Shown: in pieces, positions 1 through 7,676 of the stretch
Numbering within the stretch: the stretch's first letter is position 1
Layout: each line of letters opens with the position of its first letter
Source: Nitrososphaerota archaeon
Lineage (GTDB): Archaea; Thermoproteota; Nitrososphaeria; Nitrososphaerales; Gagatemarchaeaceae
Direction: 5' to 3'
DNA length: 64,000 nt
Assembly: GCA_027320425.1 (NCBI GenBank)
Contig: DAHVLJ010000010.1
Span: 62,001 to 126,000 of the forward strand
The notes under the pieces: generated by a model
Seen by the model: only the letters and a program-made list of their open reading frames with translations
Told to the model about the DNA's origin: nothing
Database searches by the model: none
Program-made: the position numbers and the translations under genes

Positions 1-234
1 AACAAGAGGAAGCAGAAGCTGCTTTCGTTGAAGATCCAGCTGTCAGGGGAGAGGCCGGAGCACGGCCTGCCCAAGCCCTGGACATCTATCCATGTCAAGT
101 ATCTGTTGTCGGGGGTGGACCTGGACATAAAGTACGTCGAAGAGGCCATAACCGACAGCACCGAGAAGTTCTGTAGCGTCGGGGCCACCCTCCAGCCTAC
201 GGCGAAGATCACCCATTCGTACGAGATAGTCTAG
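1..234 (+). CDS. OsmC-like protein, C-terminal part (cut by window start)
   Basis: The frame is open from base 1 to the TAG at 232-234 (77 residues), so the true start lies before the window. The C-terminal motif with KFCSV followed by a beta strand matches the OsmC/Ohr fold, in which a cysteine in the CSV motif takes part in peroxide reduction. Only the second half of the domain is present, so organic-hydroperoxide specificity cannot be judged. The stop codon overlaps the stop of the convergent dehydrogenase within a shared CTAG. Confidence 0.7.
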   Translation, partial: NKRKQKLLSLKIQLSGERPEHGLPKPWTSIHVKYLLSGVDLDIKYVEEAITDSTEKFCSVGATLQPTAKITHSYEIV

Positions 235-1259
235 ACTTTCAGGACTATCTTGCCGAAGTGCCTGCTCCCTTCCATCTTCATCTGAGCCTCTGCGGCTTTC
301 TCGAGTGGAAACACGGAGTCTACGACAGTCTTGAGCTTCCCTCTGTCAAAGAACTTCACCACTTCCGGAAGCTCTCCCATCCCAGCCATGAAGCTACCGT
401 AGATTGTGAGCTCCCTGTTGAACACGTATCTCAGGTCAGTGGAGACTTCGGCTCCGGTGGTCGCCCCGCAGGTGACGAGCCTTCCGCCCTTGTTGAGCGC
501 CTTCAAGCTCCCAGTCCACGTCGCCTTACCGACGTGCTCTACCACCACGTCGACCCCTCTCCTGTCGGTCAACCTCCTGACCTCCGCGAGCACGTCCTGC
601 TTGTAGTGGTCTATCACCTCGTCGGCGCCCAGTTCCTTCGCGCGCTCTGCTTTGTCGGGGTCGCCTGCTGTAGCTATGACCCTCGCACCGAAGAGCTTAG
701 CCACTTGGATAGCGGCCGAGCCCACTCCGGAGTTGGCCGCTAGCACGAGGACCGTCTCCCCCGCGTTGAGGTCAGCCTTGGTCTTCAGCATGTGATAGGC
801 CGTCTCGAACACAAGAGGGAAAGAAGCTGCCTCTTCAAAGGTCATCCCGGGGGGCTTCTTCAGCAGGTGGTCTCTCCTCACACTGACAAGCTCTGCGTAC
901 CCGCCGTCAGGACCATATCCGATGATGGTGTAGTCCTTGCACTGGTCGTCCTTCCCCGCCGCGCATCTGTCACACCTGCCGCACCCCACTCCGGGGTTGA
1001 CGATGACTTCGTCCCCCTTTGAGAACGCTTTCTCTTCTGGGGGGACCCACTCCACGATCCCTGCGATGTCGCTCCCCGAAATGTGGGGCAACTTGATTGG
1101 GACGTTCGGGAGGCCGTTCCGCGCCCACAGGTCCAGATGGTTGAGCGCGCACGCTTTCACCCTTATGACAGCGTCGTCTGGTGTTGGGACAGGGTCAGGC
1201 GCTTCTTCGTACTGAAGGACTTCGGGGCCCCCATGCTTGTGAAACCTGACCGCTTTCAA
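231..1259 (-). CDS. Zinc-containing MDR-family dehydrogenase/quinone or enoyl-CoA reductase
   Basis: 342 residues, the usual length for medium-chain dehydrogenase/reductases. A GroES-like N-terminal domain carries four cysteines at 93, 96, 99 and 107, the structural zinc lobe; the catalytic-zinc cysteine pattern of true alcohol dehydrogenases is replaced by ALNHLDL near residue 40, as in quinone or acryloyl/crotonyl-CoA reductase relatives. The Rossmann motif is at about 174-190 (NSGVGSAAIQVAK). It is expected to be a cytosolic NAD(P)H-dependent oxidoreductase. Archaeal acryloyl-CoA reductases belong to this family, but the substrate cannot be read from sequence. It is transcribed divergently from orc1. 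Confidence 0.8.
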   Translation of the reverse strand: MKAVRFHKHGGPEVLQYEEAPDPVPTPDDAVIRVKACALNHLDLWARNGLPNVPIKLPHISGSDIAGIVEWVPPEEKAFSKGDEVIVNPGVGCGRCDRCAAGKDDQCKDYTIIGYGPDGGYAELVSVRRDHLLKKPPGMTFEEAASFPLVFETAYHMLKTKADLNAGETVLVLAANSGVGSAAIQVAKLFGARVIATAGDPDKAERAKELGADEVIDHYKQDVLAEVRRLTDRRGVDVVVEHVGKATWTGSLKALNKGGRLVTCGATTGAEVSTDLRYVFNRELTIYGSFMAGMGELPEVVKFFDRGKLKTVVDSVFPLEKAAEAQMKMEGSRHFGKIVLKV

Positions 1260-1349
1260 CGCTCCGATCTTTCGCCCGCCCCTTTTCTCCTTTGCGCAAT
1301 ACTTTCGACGAACCCTCTGCCGGCAATCCTTTCTAGTGCATAATCAACG

Positions 1350-1357
1350 TTATAAAC
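1350..1357 (+). promoter_or_regulatory. TATA box of orc1/cdc6
   Basis: TTATAAAC lies about 33 nt before the ATG at 1386, implying a very short leader. The 126-bp gap between the divergent dehydrogenase and orc1 would be the natural place for an origin, but I see no clear ORB-type inverted repeats in it. Confidence 0.6.
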
Positions 1358-1385
1358 CGAAACAGAGTAATCGCCTATCTCTCTC

Positions 1386-2561
1386 ATGACAAGCCCTCGT
1401 TCGGTCTTCAGGGATGAAGCGATATTGTTGCAGGAGTATCTCCCGCACCAGATCCCTCACAGAGAGGCGCAGCTGAAGAAGCTCGAGCTCTACTTCCAGG
1501 GGGTCGCCCAGAACGCGTCGAAGGCGAGCCAGACTGTGATGATAACCGGCCCCGTGGGATCGGGAAAGACCATGATTGCGAAGAAGTTGCTACTGGAGTC
1601 GCTGCCGAAGAAAGCGACCCTTTACGGAAACCTAGTGAAGGCGGTGCACGTCAACTGCAGGATTGACCGGACTCTCCAGGCGATAATGGTGAAAGCCCTG
1701 AAGTCGCTTGGCCAGAATTACCCCACGAGGGGGTACAGCTTCGAGGAGCTCCTTACGGCGCTGGTGGAGGAGCTCAGGAGCAACAGGACGCATCTGATCA
1801 TAGCCTTCGACGAAGTCGACTCCCTGGTCCTGTCTGACCCATCGTCGCTGTATACGATCACCAGGCTCAGAGAGATGGCTCCGGGGAGCCAGGTCCTGTC
1901 CTCATTGCTAATTTCGAAGACTACCGACTATCTGAAGAAGGTAGACCTGAGCACTCTGAGCTCGCTGCAGTGGAACGAGATACAGCTGGAGAGCTACCCG
2001 TCGGAGCAACTGGCCGACATACTGGCCTCACGGGCTGAAGCCTTCAGCGACGGCGCATTGGACGACGACGTCATACAGCTGGCGGCGGACATAGCTGGGA
2101 CCTATGGAGATGCGCGCTACGCCCTCGATCTGGTCTGGAGGGCAGGGAAGCTCGCCGACGACTCGGAGTCTCCCAGGGTCCTCTCCGAGCACATACGGTC
2201 TGCCAAGGCGTCGCTCCCTCCGCAGCTCAGGAAAGAAGAGCTCTCCTACCTTACGACCCATCAGAAGGTCCTGTTGATGGCCATCTCCGCGCTCCTGAAG
2301 AAGGGGGACTCCACCTACGTCACCATAGGGGAAGTGGAGAAGAGCTACTCGGCCCTCTGTGAGGGGAAGGGGATGACCGCATATCGCCACACGCAAGTGT
2401 GGAGCGACGTCAACGAGCTGGCCAGGAAGGGGATCATAGAGGCCCAGCTCTCCGGAAAGGGGATGAGGGGGAGGACAACCATGATCGGGCTTTCCTTGGT
2501 GTCGGCCAAGGAGCTGATGGGGGAGCTCGAAAAGGGGATGGTCGCCGACGTTAGAGCTTGA
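1386..2561 (+). CDS. orc1/cdc6: Orc1/Cdc6 replication initiator
   Basis: 391 residues, typical for archaeal Orc1/Cdc6. It is an AAA+ ATPase: Walker A GPVGSGKT at 55-62, Walker B with DEVD at about 142-145, then a C-terminal winged-helix DNA-binding domain (roughly 290-390). It binds origin repeats and loads MCM. The ATG start sits a few bases after a TATA box-derived transcription start. It is followed after 7 bp by a small winged-helix gene on the same strand, possibly co-transcribed. RfcL, Hel308, MCM, GINS and RfcS all lie within the next 22 kb, so this is a replication-rich neighbourhood. Confidence 0.95.
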   Translation: MTSPRSVFRDEAILLQEYLPHQIPHREAQLKKLELYFQGVAQNASKASQTVMITGPVGSGKTMIAKKLLLESLPKKATLYGNLVKAVHVNCRIDRTLQAIMVKALKSLGQNYPTRGYSFEELLTALVEELRSNRTHLIIAFDEVDSLVLSDPSSLYTITRLREMAPGSQVLSSLLISKTTDYLKKVDLSTLSSLQWNEIQLESYPSEQLADILASRAEAFSDGALDDDVIQLAADIAGTYGDARYALDLVWRAGKLADDSESPRVLSEHIRSAKASLPPQLRKEELSYLTTHQKVLLMAISALLKKGDSTYVTIGEVEKSYSALCEGKGMTAYRHTQVWSDVNELARKGIIEAQLSGKGMRGRTTMIGLSLVSAKELMGELEKGMVADVRA

Positions 2562-2568
2562 GAAGCTG

Positions 2569-2823
2569 ATGTCCTCTTACGGAAGGACCAAGGTCCTTAC
2601 CGTCATGCTGGAGACAGGAGAACTGAACATCTCTGAGATCATGCGCAGGTCGGGGCTCTCGCACAGCGCCACGGCCAAGCACTTGGAGTTTCTGACAGGC
2701 GCAGGCATACTGACAGAAAAGAGGTTCAACAGGATCAGGATATTCAGGATGGACCAGGCGAGCCCCCTCGCAGGGGCCCTCAGTAGGTTCTATGCCGACT
2801 GGAAAGAAGCCGGCGCGTCTTGA
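2569..2823 (+). CDS. Small winged-helix transcriptional regulator
   Basis: 84 residues, essentially one ArsR-like winged helix-turn-helix: recognition helix around LSHSATAKHLEFL (29-41) and wing around LTEKRFNRIRIFRM. No ligand or metal-binding cysteines are visible. It starts 7 bp after orc1 on the same strand, so co-expression with the initiator is likely. The target is unknown; autoregulation or control of orc1 is possible but nothing in the sequence proves it. It ends 12 bp before the convergent RfcL stop. Confidence 0.7.
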   Translation: MSSYGRTKVLTVMLETGELNISEIMRRSGLSHSATAKHLEFLTGAGILTEKRFNRIRIFRMDQASPLAGALSRFYADWKEAGAS

Positions 2824-2835
2824 CGTGACGAAAAG

Positions 2836-4011
2836 CTAGCGGCTGTGGCCCCTGGTCGATTCCTTGGCGAGGAAGAGGTCGTAGTTCTCTCCGAGGTCAA
2901 GTCCCCTCAGCAGATCCCCCCTGAACCTGGCATCGGAACACAGAAGCAAGACGTAAGGCATGTCACGGACAAGAAAGCCTCTCTGGCTGGTCCCGAGCCG
3001 CTTCGCTGCGAGCCCGGCGATCTCCTTCAGCTTCTTCGAGTCGTTCCAGATCCTCACCTGAAGGGGCCAGGGAGCCCCGTCGAGAGTGTATCTCGGACCG
3101 CCGTCCCCCAGCACTCTCCACAGCTCCGACGCGAGCATCGGGTCAAGGTATCTGAGTAGCCTCCAGTCCTTCCCGCGCATCATCCTCCCCATCACGACGT
3201 CCGCCCTGGAGATGACGTCCAGCGCCGCTGCCTTGCGCTCTTCATGCACCCTGGACTTCACGACGGCCGTGAAGATGTCCCTGAGCTTGTCCCTCGGCGG
3301 CCCAGGGTACGACCTCAGCGCCCTGAGCGCCGTCTTCTCGTCAGGCGCGCCGAAGAAAGCGTCTACCGCCTCGGACGACGTCATCTCCTCGTCCTTCTGG
3401 GCCGGTATCCCTGACTGGAGGAAGTTGACCGCGGCCCTCAGGTCCCCGTTGGCCGCCTTCGCCAGCATTGCCAGTTCCGCCTTTTCCACCTGGAGCCCTT
3501 CCATCTTCGCGATGCTTTCGAGCCTCTTCTCGACCACCTCCTGCTCGGGCCTCCTGAACAATATCTTGGTGACTGCCGCGCCGAGCTTCCTGACCTCGTC
3601 CGACTCCGGGTCGTTGGCCGCCATCACCACAGGGTTCTTGCTATTCTTCACCGCGTCCTTGATGAAATCGACGGCGCCGTAGTCAGACCTCCCGGCTAGG
3701 CCGTCTACCTCGTCTAGGAAGATGAGAGACGTGCTCCCGAAGAGGCTGGTGCTCGCGATCGCCTCTCCGATCCTGTTTGCGAGCTTGTCCTTCGTCCTGG
3801 TGTCGCTTGCGTTGAGCTCGATGAGGTTGAGGCCCATCTTCTCGGCGATCAGATGGACCGTCGTGGTCTTCCCGGTGCCCGGCGGGCCCACCAGCAGCGC
3901 AGCCTTACCCCCGGACTTCCACTTCTTCAGCCAGAGCGCTAGCTTCGCCCTCCCCTCGTCGTTGCCCACCATCTCGTCGATGCTCTTCGGCCTGTGCCTC
4001 TCCGACCACAA
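2836..4011 (-). CDS. rfcL: Replication factor C large subunit
   Basis: 391 residues, at the short end for archaeal RfcL. AAA+ clamp loader: WSERHRPKS opening motif, Walker A GPPGTGKT at 42-49, Walker B LIFLDEVDG at 96-104, then the lid and collar domains. It works with RfcS (at 21 kb) to load PCNA. The start is a TTG directly after the UbiA stop (UbiA ends at 4014, RfcL starts at 4011), so the two are translationally close and probably in one operon EndA-UbiA-RfcL. I see no PIP-box at the C terminus by eye. Confidence 0.93.
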   Translation of the reverse strand: MWSERHRPKSIDEMVGNDEGRAKLALWLKKWKSGGKAALLVGPPGTGKTTTVHLIAEKMGLNLIELNASDTRTKDKLANRIGEAIASTSLFGSTSLIFLDEVDGLAGRSDYGAVDFIKDAVKNSKNPVVMAANDPESDEVRKLGAAVTKILFRRPEQEVVEKRLESIAKMEGLQVEKAELAMLAKAANGDLRAAVNFLQSGIPAQKDEEMTSSEAVDAFFGAPDEKTALRALRSYPGPPRDKLRDIFTAVVKSRVHEERKAAALDVISRADVVMGRMMRGKDWRLLRYLDPMLASELWRVLGDGGPRYTLDGAPWPLQVRIWNDSKKLKEIAGLAAKRLGTSQRGFLVRDMPYVLLLCSDARFRGDLLRGLDLGENYDLFLAKESTRGHSR

Positions 4012-4013
4012 CT

Positions 4014-4859
4014 TCAGAGGGCGCCCCCGATGAACACAAGCAGTCCGAGCGTCATTCCCGCCAATGCGATGTTCTTGACCCTGTGCGCGCCCGAAGGGTC
4101 GTGCCTCGCGACGATGGCCGCTGCAAGGAAAAGGAATATCGCGTCTGGGACCACCACGCCGATGGTGTAGATCCCGTTCGCGAGCCCGGTCAGGAGCGGG
4201 ACCCAGCTGGTGAATACGGCGAAGACGAAGAACGCCGCGCCTACCCAGGCGGCAAAGGCTTGGCCTCTGCTCCTGGCTATCGAGTTGATGTCTCTCTTCG
4301 CGTCACCGTCTACGTCGGCCATCCCCTTCACGACCTCCCTCCCTACCCCTGAGAAGAACGCAGTCAGGGCCATCATCAGGAGCAACGACCCGCCGATCGA
4401 ACCCCCCATGACCGCCCCTCCATAGATGAACGGTATCGCCAGGGAGGACGCGACGATCAGGTTGCCTGCGAAGCCTGTCTTCTTCGCCCGGGCATTGTAG
4501 AGCCAGGACAGGAGAGCGTATGCCGCCGCGATCAGGAGCGCCAGGAGGTCAAACGAGAGGGCCGCGAAGGCGAGGCCGACGCCGAGGGTCACGTACGACA
4601 TCGCCGCCGCCTCGGAGGCTGACACTCTGCCGCTTGGTATGGGGCGTCCAGGCTGGTTGACCTTGTCTACTTCGAGGTCGTACCGGTCGTTCACGACCAT
4701 CGAATACGCGCAAATGAAGAAGCCTGTCAGGAAGCCAAGCGTCAGCTGGACGGGAGAGACCGCAGGGGGTTTTGAAACGTAAGCTCCTACCACCACCGCG
4801 AAACCGATCATCGCGCAGTTCACCGGTCTGACGAGTTCCAGTTCGGCGCGGAGGTTCAA
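4014..4859 (-). CDS. UbiA prenyltransferase, geranylgeranylglyceryl phosphate synthase-like (DGGGP synthase)
   Basis: 281 residues with seven to nine predicted membrane segments. The two Asp-rich prenyl-diphosphate/Mg motifs of the family are visible: NDRYDLEVD at 57-65 and DVDGDAKRD at 182-190. In archaea this branch attaches the second geranylgeranyl chain to geranylgeranylglyceryl phosphate, the step after G1P dehydrogenase (38.9 kb) and GGGP synthase. It lies between EndA (6 bp upstream) and RfcL (overlapping by context). UbiA members for quinone or heme O are alternatives, but length and motifs favour the lipid enzyme. Confidence 0.82.
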   Translation of the reverse strand: MNLRAELELVRPVNCAMIGFAVVVGAYVSKPPAVSPVQLTLGFLTGFFICAYSMVVNDRYDLEVDKVNQPGRPIPSGRVSASEAAAMSYVTLGVGLAFAALSFDLLALLIAAAYALLSWLYNARAKKTGFAGNLIVASSLAIPFIYGGAVMGGSIGGSLLLMMALTAFFSGVGREVVKGMADVDGDAKRDINSIARSRGQAFAAWVGAAFFVFAVFTSWVPLLTGLANGIYTIGVVVPDAIFLFLAAAIVARHDPSGAHRVKNIALAGMTLGLLVFIGGAL

Positions 4860-4865
4860 CGGGGG

Positions 4866-5507
4866 TCAGAACCTGGCCCTGCTCACCTTGTAATAGATGA
4901 CCTCTCCTCTTCTCTCGATGACGGCGATTATCGCTTCCTTCCCCATCTTTGCCATTTCTTTCACGGACTTGCTCAGCTCTGCCATCCCTTTCTCTATCCC
5001 CTCATCGAGCGCGAAAACGACGTACTTCGCAGGTTTCTTGGGGTAGTCTCCCCTCTCGTACACCCGCAGGTCTGTCCCGAAACCGAATCCATCTCTGACG
5101 ATGTAACCCCTGCTCTTCAGGTCCCTGTAAATGACGAACTTTGTCCAGGAGTCCCCGGCTCTCGTCTGTGCGAGTTCCGCAAGCCTCTCGAAACCGATGT
5201 CCGCGCCTCCGCGTTCCTTCAGCTCAAGCTTACGCGCATAAAGCAGGTAAAGGGCTTCGTAGTCCCTCAGCACCAGTTCGCCCCCGTCCCTTGACCCGTA
5301 GCCTGACTCCTCGAGCTCCCCGAACCTGTCCTTGTCCGTGATCTTGACCGCACCCTTCTCGAGGACTCCCCGGTAAGGAACCACGGTCTCTTCGGCGGAG
5401 GAAGCGTCCTGCAAGGTCTTCGCGCCCCGACGCCTTCCACTATATTTGAAGATGATTGGGCGGCGCCCGGAAATCCTATAGACGGGTCTGAGTCCGACCA
5501 GGGTCAT
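4866..5507 (-). CDS. endA: tRNA-splicing endonuclease (EndA), catalytic histidine apparently absent
   Basis: About 213 residues from the ATG at 5505-5507. The C-terminal nuclease domain shows the family motifs YIVRDGFGFGTDLRVYERG, then AIIAVIERRGEVIYY. The catalytic Tyr (in RVYERG) and the Lys before AIIAV are present, but the position of the third triad residue, normally His before KYLV, reads KKPAKYVV, so it seems to be proline. It may need a partner subunit, or the His role may be filled elsewhere. The start overlaps the MtnA ATG in a shared CATG; the frame is also open upstream to 5585 and a later GTG at 5384 is possible. Confidence 0.82.
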   Translation of the reverse strand: MTLVGLRPVYRISGRRPIIFKYSGRRRGAKTLQDASSAEETVVPYRGVLEKGAVKITDKDRFGELEESGYGSRDGGELVLRDYEALYLLYARKLELKERGGADIGFERLAELAQTRAGDSWTKFVIYRDLKSRGYIVRDGFGFGTDLRVYERGDYPKKPAKYVVFALDEGIEKGMAELSKSVKEMAKMGKEAIIAVIERRGEVIYYKVSRARF

Positions 5508-6546
5508 GGACGACTTCTTCACTCTGCGTACGGTCACATGGGCAGGAGGGAAGGTGAGGATGATAGACCAGACGGCCCTGCCCACCAGATTCTACTACGT
5601 GACTTACGAGCGCCCGGAACAGGTCGCTGCTGCCATCAAGACCATGGTCGTGAGGGGTGCCCCGGCGATCGGTGTCGCGGCAGCAATGGGGGTCGGTCTC
5701 GCCGCCGTCCGTTCAAGGTCAACCCGGCTCCCTGAATTCACGCGCGAACTCGAGTCCGCCGCATCCCTGCTGCGCTCCACCCGCCCCACCGCGGTGAACC
5801 TCTTCTGGGGGATCGACAGGATCATGGCCAAGGCCCGGTCCGCCGCCTCTGTCAAAAGCGCCCGGGAGGCCATTGTTGACGAGGTAAAGGCGATGGAGGA
5901 AGAAGACGTGGCGGTGAACAGGAAGCTAGGCGCCAACGGCGCCAGTCTCATCAAGGACGGTGACACTGTGCTTACGCAGTGCAACGCGGGAGCGTTGGCG
6001 ACGGTCGGGTACGGGACGGCACTGGGGGTCGTTCGCGCCGCGGTTGAGCAGGGGAAGCTCGTCAAGGTCCTCGTCCCCGAGACGCGGCCCGCCCTTCAGG
6101 GCGCAAGGCTCACCGCTTTCGAGCTTGTGAGGGACAAGATATCATGCACCCTGATCTCCGACACAGCGGTCGGGCTCATGATGAGCAGGGGGAGGGTCGA
6201 CAGGGTGATCGTAGGGGCGGACAGGATCACAAAAGACGGTTATGTGTTCAACAAGATCGGGACATACCAAGAAGCTGTCCTCGCCTCGAGGCACCATATA
6301 CCGTTCTATCCTGCAGCGCCGCGCTCCACCTTCGACCTGCAGAGGGCCCACGAGCAGGTGACCATCGAAGAAAGAGGGGCGGAAGAGGTCGTCAGAATCC
6401 GCGGGAAGAGGATTGCGCCCGAAGGGATTCCTGTAGCGAACCCCGCCTTCGACATGACCCCGTCTGAGCTGGTCACAACGATGATAACCGAAAGGGGACT
6501 GCTGAATCCCCCGTTTGAAGAGAGCATTCCACGACTCATGTCTTAA
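5506..6546 (+). CDS. mtnA: Methylthioribose-1-phosphate isomerase family protein
   Basis: 346 residues, standard for aldolase-type MtnA/eIF2B-like isomerases. The conserved MVVRGAPAIG motif (48-56), TQCNAGAL with the catalytic Cys159, and GADRI with Asp239 are all in place, followed by NKIGTY and the RIAPEGIPVANPAFDMTP region. The enzyme interconverts methylthioribose-1-phosphate and methylthioribulose-1-phosphate in methionine salvage; archaeal relatives can act on ribose-1,5-bisphosphate in the AMP pathway, and the motifs here fit MtnA better. The start is divergent from EndA with overlapping ATGs. Confidence 0.88.
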   Translation: MDDFFTLRTVTWAGGKVRMIDQTALPTRFYYVTYERPEQVAAAIKTMVVRGAPAIGVAAAMGVGLAAVRSRSTRLPEFTRELESAASLLRSTRPTAVNLFWGIDRIMAKARSAASVKSAREAIVDEVKAMEEEDVAVNRKLGANGASLIKDGDTVLTQCNAGALATVGYGTALGVVRAAVEQGKLVKVLVPETRPALQGARLTAFELVRDKISCTLISDTAVGLMMSRGRVDRVIVGADRITKDGYVFNKIGTYQEAVLASRHHIPFYPAAPRSTFDLQRAHEQVTIEERGAEEVVRIRGKRIAPEGIPVANPAFDMTPSELVTTMITERGLLNPPFEESIPRLMS

Positions 6547-6572
6547 TTAGCCGCCCTCTCGCGTGCCGATTC

Positions 6573-6666
6573 GGGCCCGTAGCCTAGCACGGATTAAGGC
6601 GTCAGCCTTCGGAGCTGAAGAGTCGCCAGACCTCGGAGACCATGGGTTCGAATCCCACCGGGCCCG
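6573..6666 (+). tRNA. tRNA-Arg (anticodon TCG) with extra nucleotides, probable noncanonical intron
   Basis: Acceptor GGGCCCG/CGGGCCC with G73, D stem GCCT/AGGC, anticodon stem TCAGC/GCTGA, loop CTTCGGA giving anticodon TCG at 6609-6611, and T loop TTCGAAT. The total is 94 nt. Between the anticodon stem (ends 6618) and the ATGGG before the T loop lie 23 nt instead of 4-5. The anticodon loop itself is uninterrupted. Removing about 17 nt (for example 6626-6642) would bring a G next to TGGG and restore a fully paired T stem, so an intron in the variable/T region is likely. No CCA is encoded. Confidence 0.88.
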
Positions 6667-6788
6667 CTATGAAATAAGCTCAAAATGCGTATCACTTGGA
6701 CAACAGAGTGTCCTATGAGTTTCTCGATAACCCCAGACCGAATCCAAAAAATGGGGGTCGGCGGACGATGCCCACCGACTTGCTCGAT

Positions 6789-7643
6789 TTATCGACGGTA
6801 GACTCCTGGTATGGAGAGCGGGGAGCCGTTGGCGAGCCAAGAGACGGTGAACGAATTCGAGGAAGCCGTCGTGACCGAGACGAGGTTCGTAAGGCTCCCG
6901 TCCGAGTTGACCGAGACCATTGTCATCTGGTCGTAACAGGGAGCGAACGAAGGCGAGGGTCCGCATGCCGGGTAACTGGCGACGGCGTCCTGTAGCGTCG
7001 ACGGACCTGCCGTGGTCGCGAAAGAGGCATGGGTGAAGGTTGCCGAATCGAAGGTGGCCAAGGGGAGGATGGTGAGGTACCCATTTGAGATTGTAGCCGC
7101 ACGCTCCACTACCCATTCGGCAGAGCCGCGCTGGGCCGCGTCGGGACCGTTCACAGGTGCGCTGACTGTTGTCGAGAAGGACTGGCCGTTAGTGTTGTCA
7201 GCGATCGAGAGGGTGAAGCTCCCACCGCCGTTGTAGACGACGCTGGCTGTGATGCTGTCACCAGCCGAGACGGTCATGGAGTGGATGGTCATAGACACGC
7301 GGGGGTACATCTCCCACCAGGCGTAGTAGGTCGCACCGCTTGCACCGTAACTCCCCGAGATGCCTGTCTGTTCCACAGTCCCGGTCGAGTATCCGTCGAT
7401 GCCGACCCAGACGCTGACATCGGTGGGCGACCCGTCGACCGAGGATGGGCCGCTGACCTTGGGGACCGTGAAGGTCCCGGACACGGAAGTGACGCCGGTG
7501 ATGTTCACAGCATAGCCAGACCAGTTGAGGGAGAGGGTGTTGGAGACCCCGTAGTTCGGTACATTGGCAATCTGGGCGGTCGCCGCTGGAACGACTGCGA
7601 GTGCGAGAATTGCTAGGAGTGGAATCATACGAAGGTACTTCAT
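6789..7643 (-). CDS. Secreted glutamic peptidase, G1 (eqolisin) family
   Basis: 284 residues. A signal peptide (MKYLRMIPLL..., hydrophobic to about residue 23, cut after ATAQ-like region) is followed by the NWSGY motif at 40-44, GIDG at 81-84, EQTG with the likely catalytic Gln92, AWWEMYP at 108-114 and SAEWVVE with the likely catalytic Glu176. Gln plus Glu is the G1 catalytic dyad. Family members are acid proteases known mostly from fungi, with bacterial and archaeal relatives. It would act outside the cell on proteins. It is a single gene facing the tRNA, with its own TATA box. Confidence 0.82.
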   Translation of the reverse strand: MKYLRMIPLLAILALAVVPAATAQIANVPNYGVSNTLSLNWSGYAVNITGVTSVSGTFTVPKVSGPSSVDGSPTDVSVWVGIDGYSTGTVEQTGISGSYGASGATYYAWWEMYPRVSMTIHSMTVSAGDSITASVVYNGGGSFTLSIADNTNGQSFSTTVSAPVNGPDAAQRGSAEWVVERAATISNGYLTILPLATFDSATFTHASFATTAGPSTLQDAVASYPACGPSPSFAPCYDQMTMVSVNSDGSLTNLVSVTTASSNSFTVSWLANGSPLSIPGVYRR

Positions 7644-7668
7644 GTTCGGTTTCAGGGGGGTCGGCAGA

Positions 7669-7676
7669 GTTAAATG
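7669..7676 (-). promoter_or_regulatory. TATA box of the G1 peptidase gene
   Basis: CATTTAAC on the minus strand, centred about 29 nt before the ATG at 7641-7643, consistent with a nearly leaderless transcript. Confidence 0.55.

Noticed and set aside
6573-6666. Type II tRNA (Ser or Leu) with long variable arm
   Set aside because: The anticodon is TCG in a normal 7-nt loop, the acceptor GGGCCCG fits archaeal Arg, and the insert does not form a proper variable stem.
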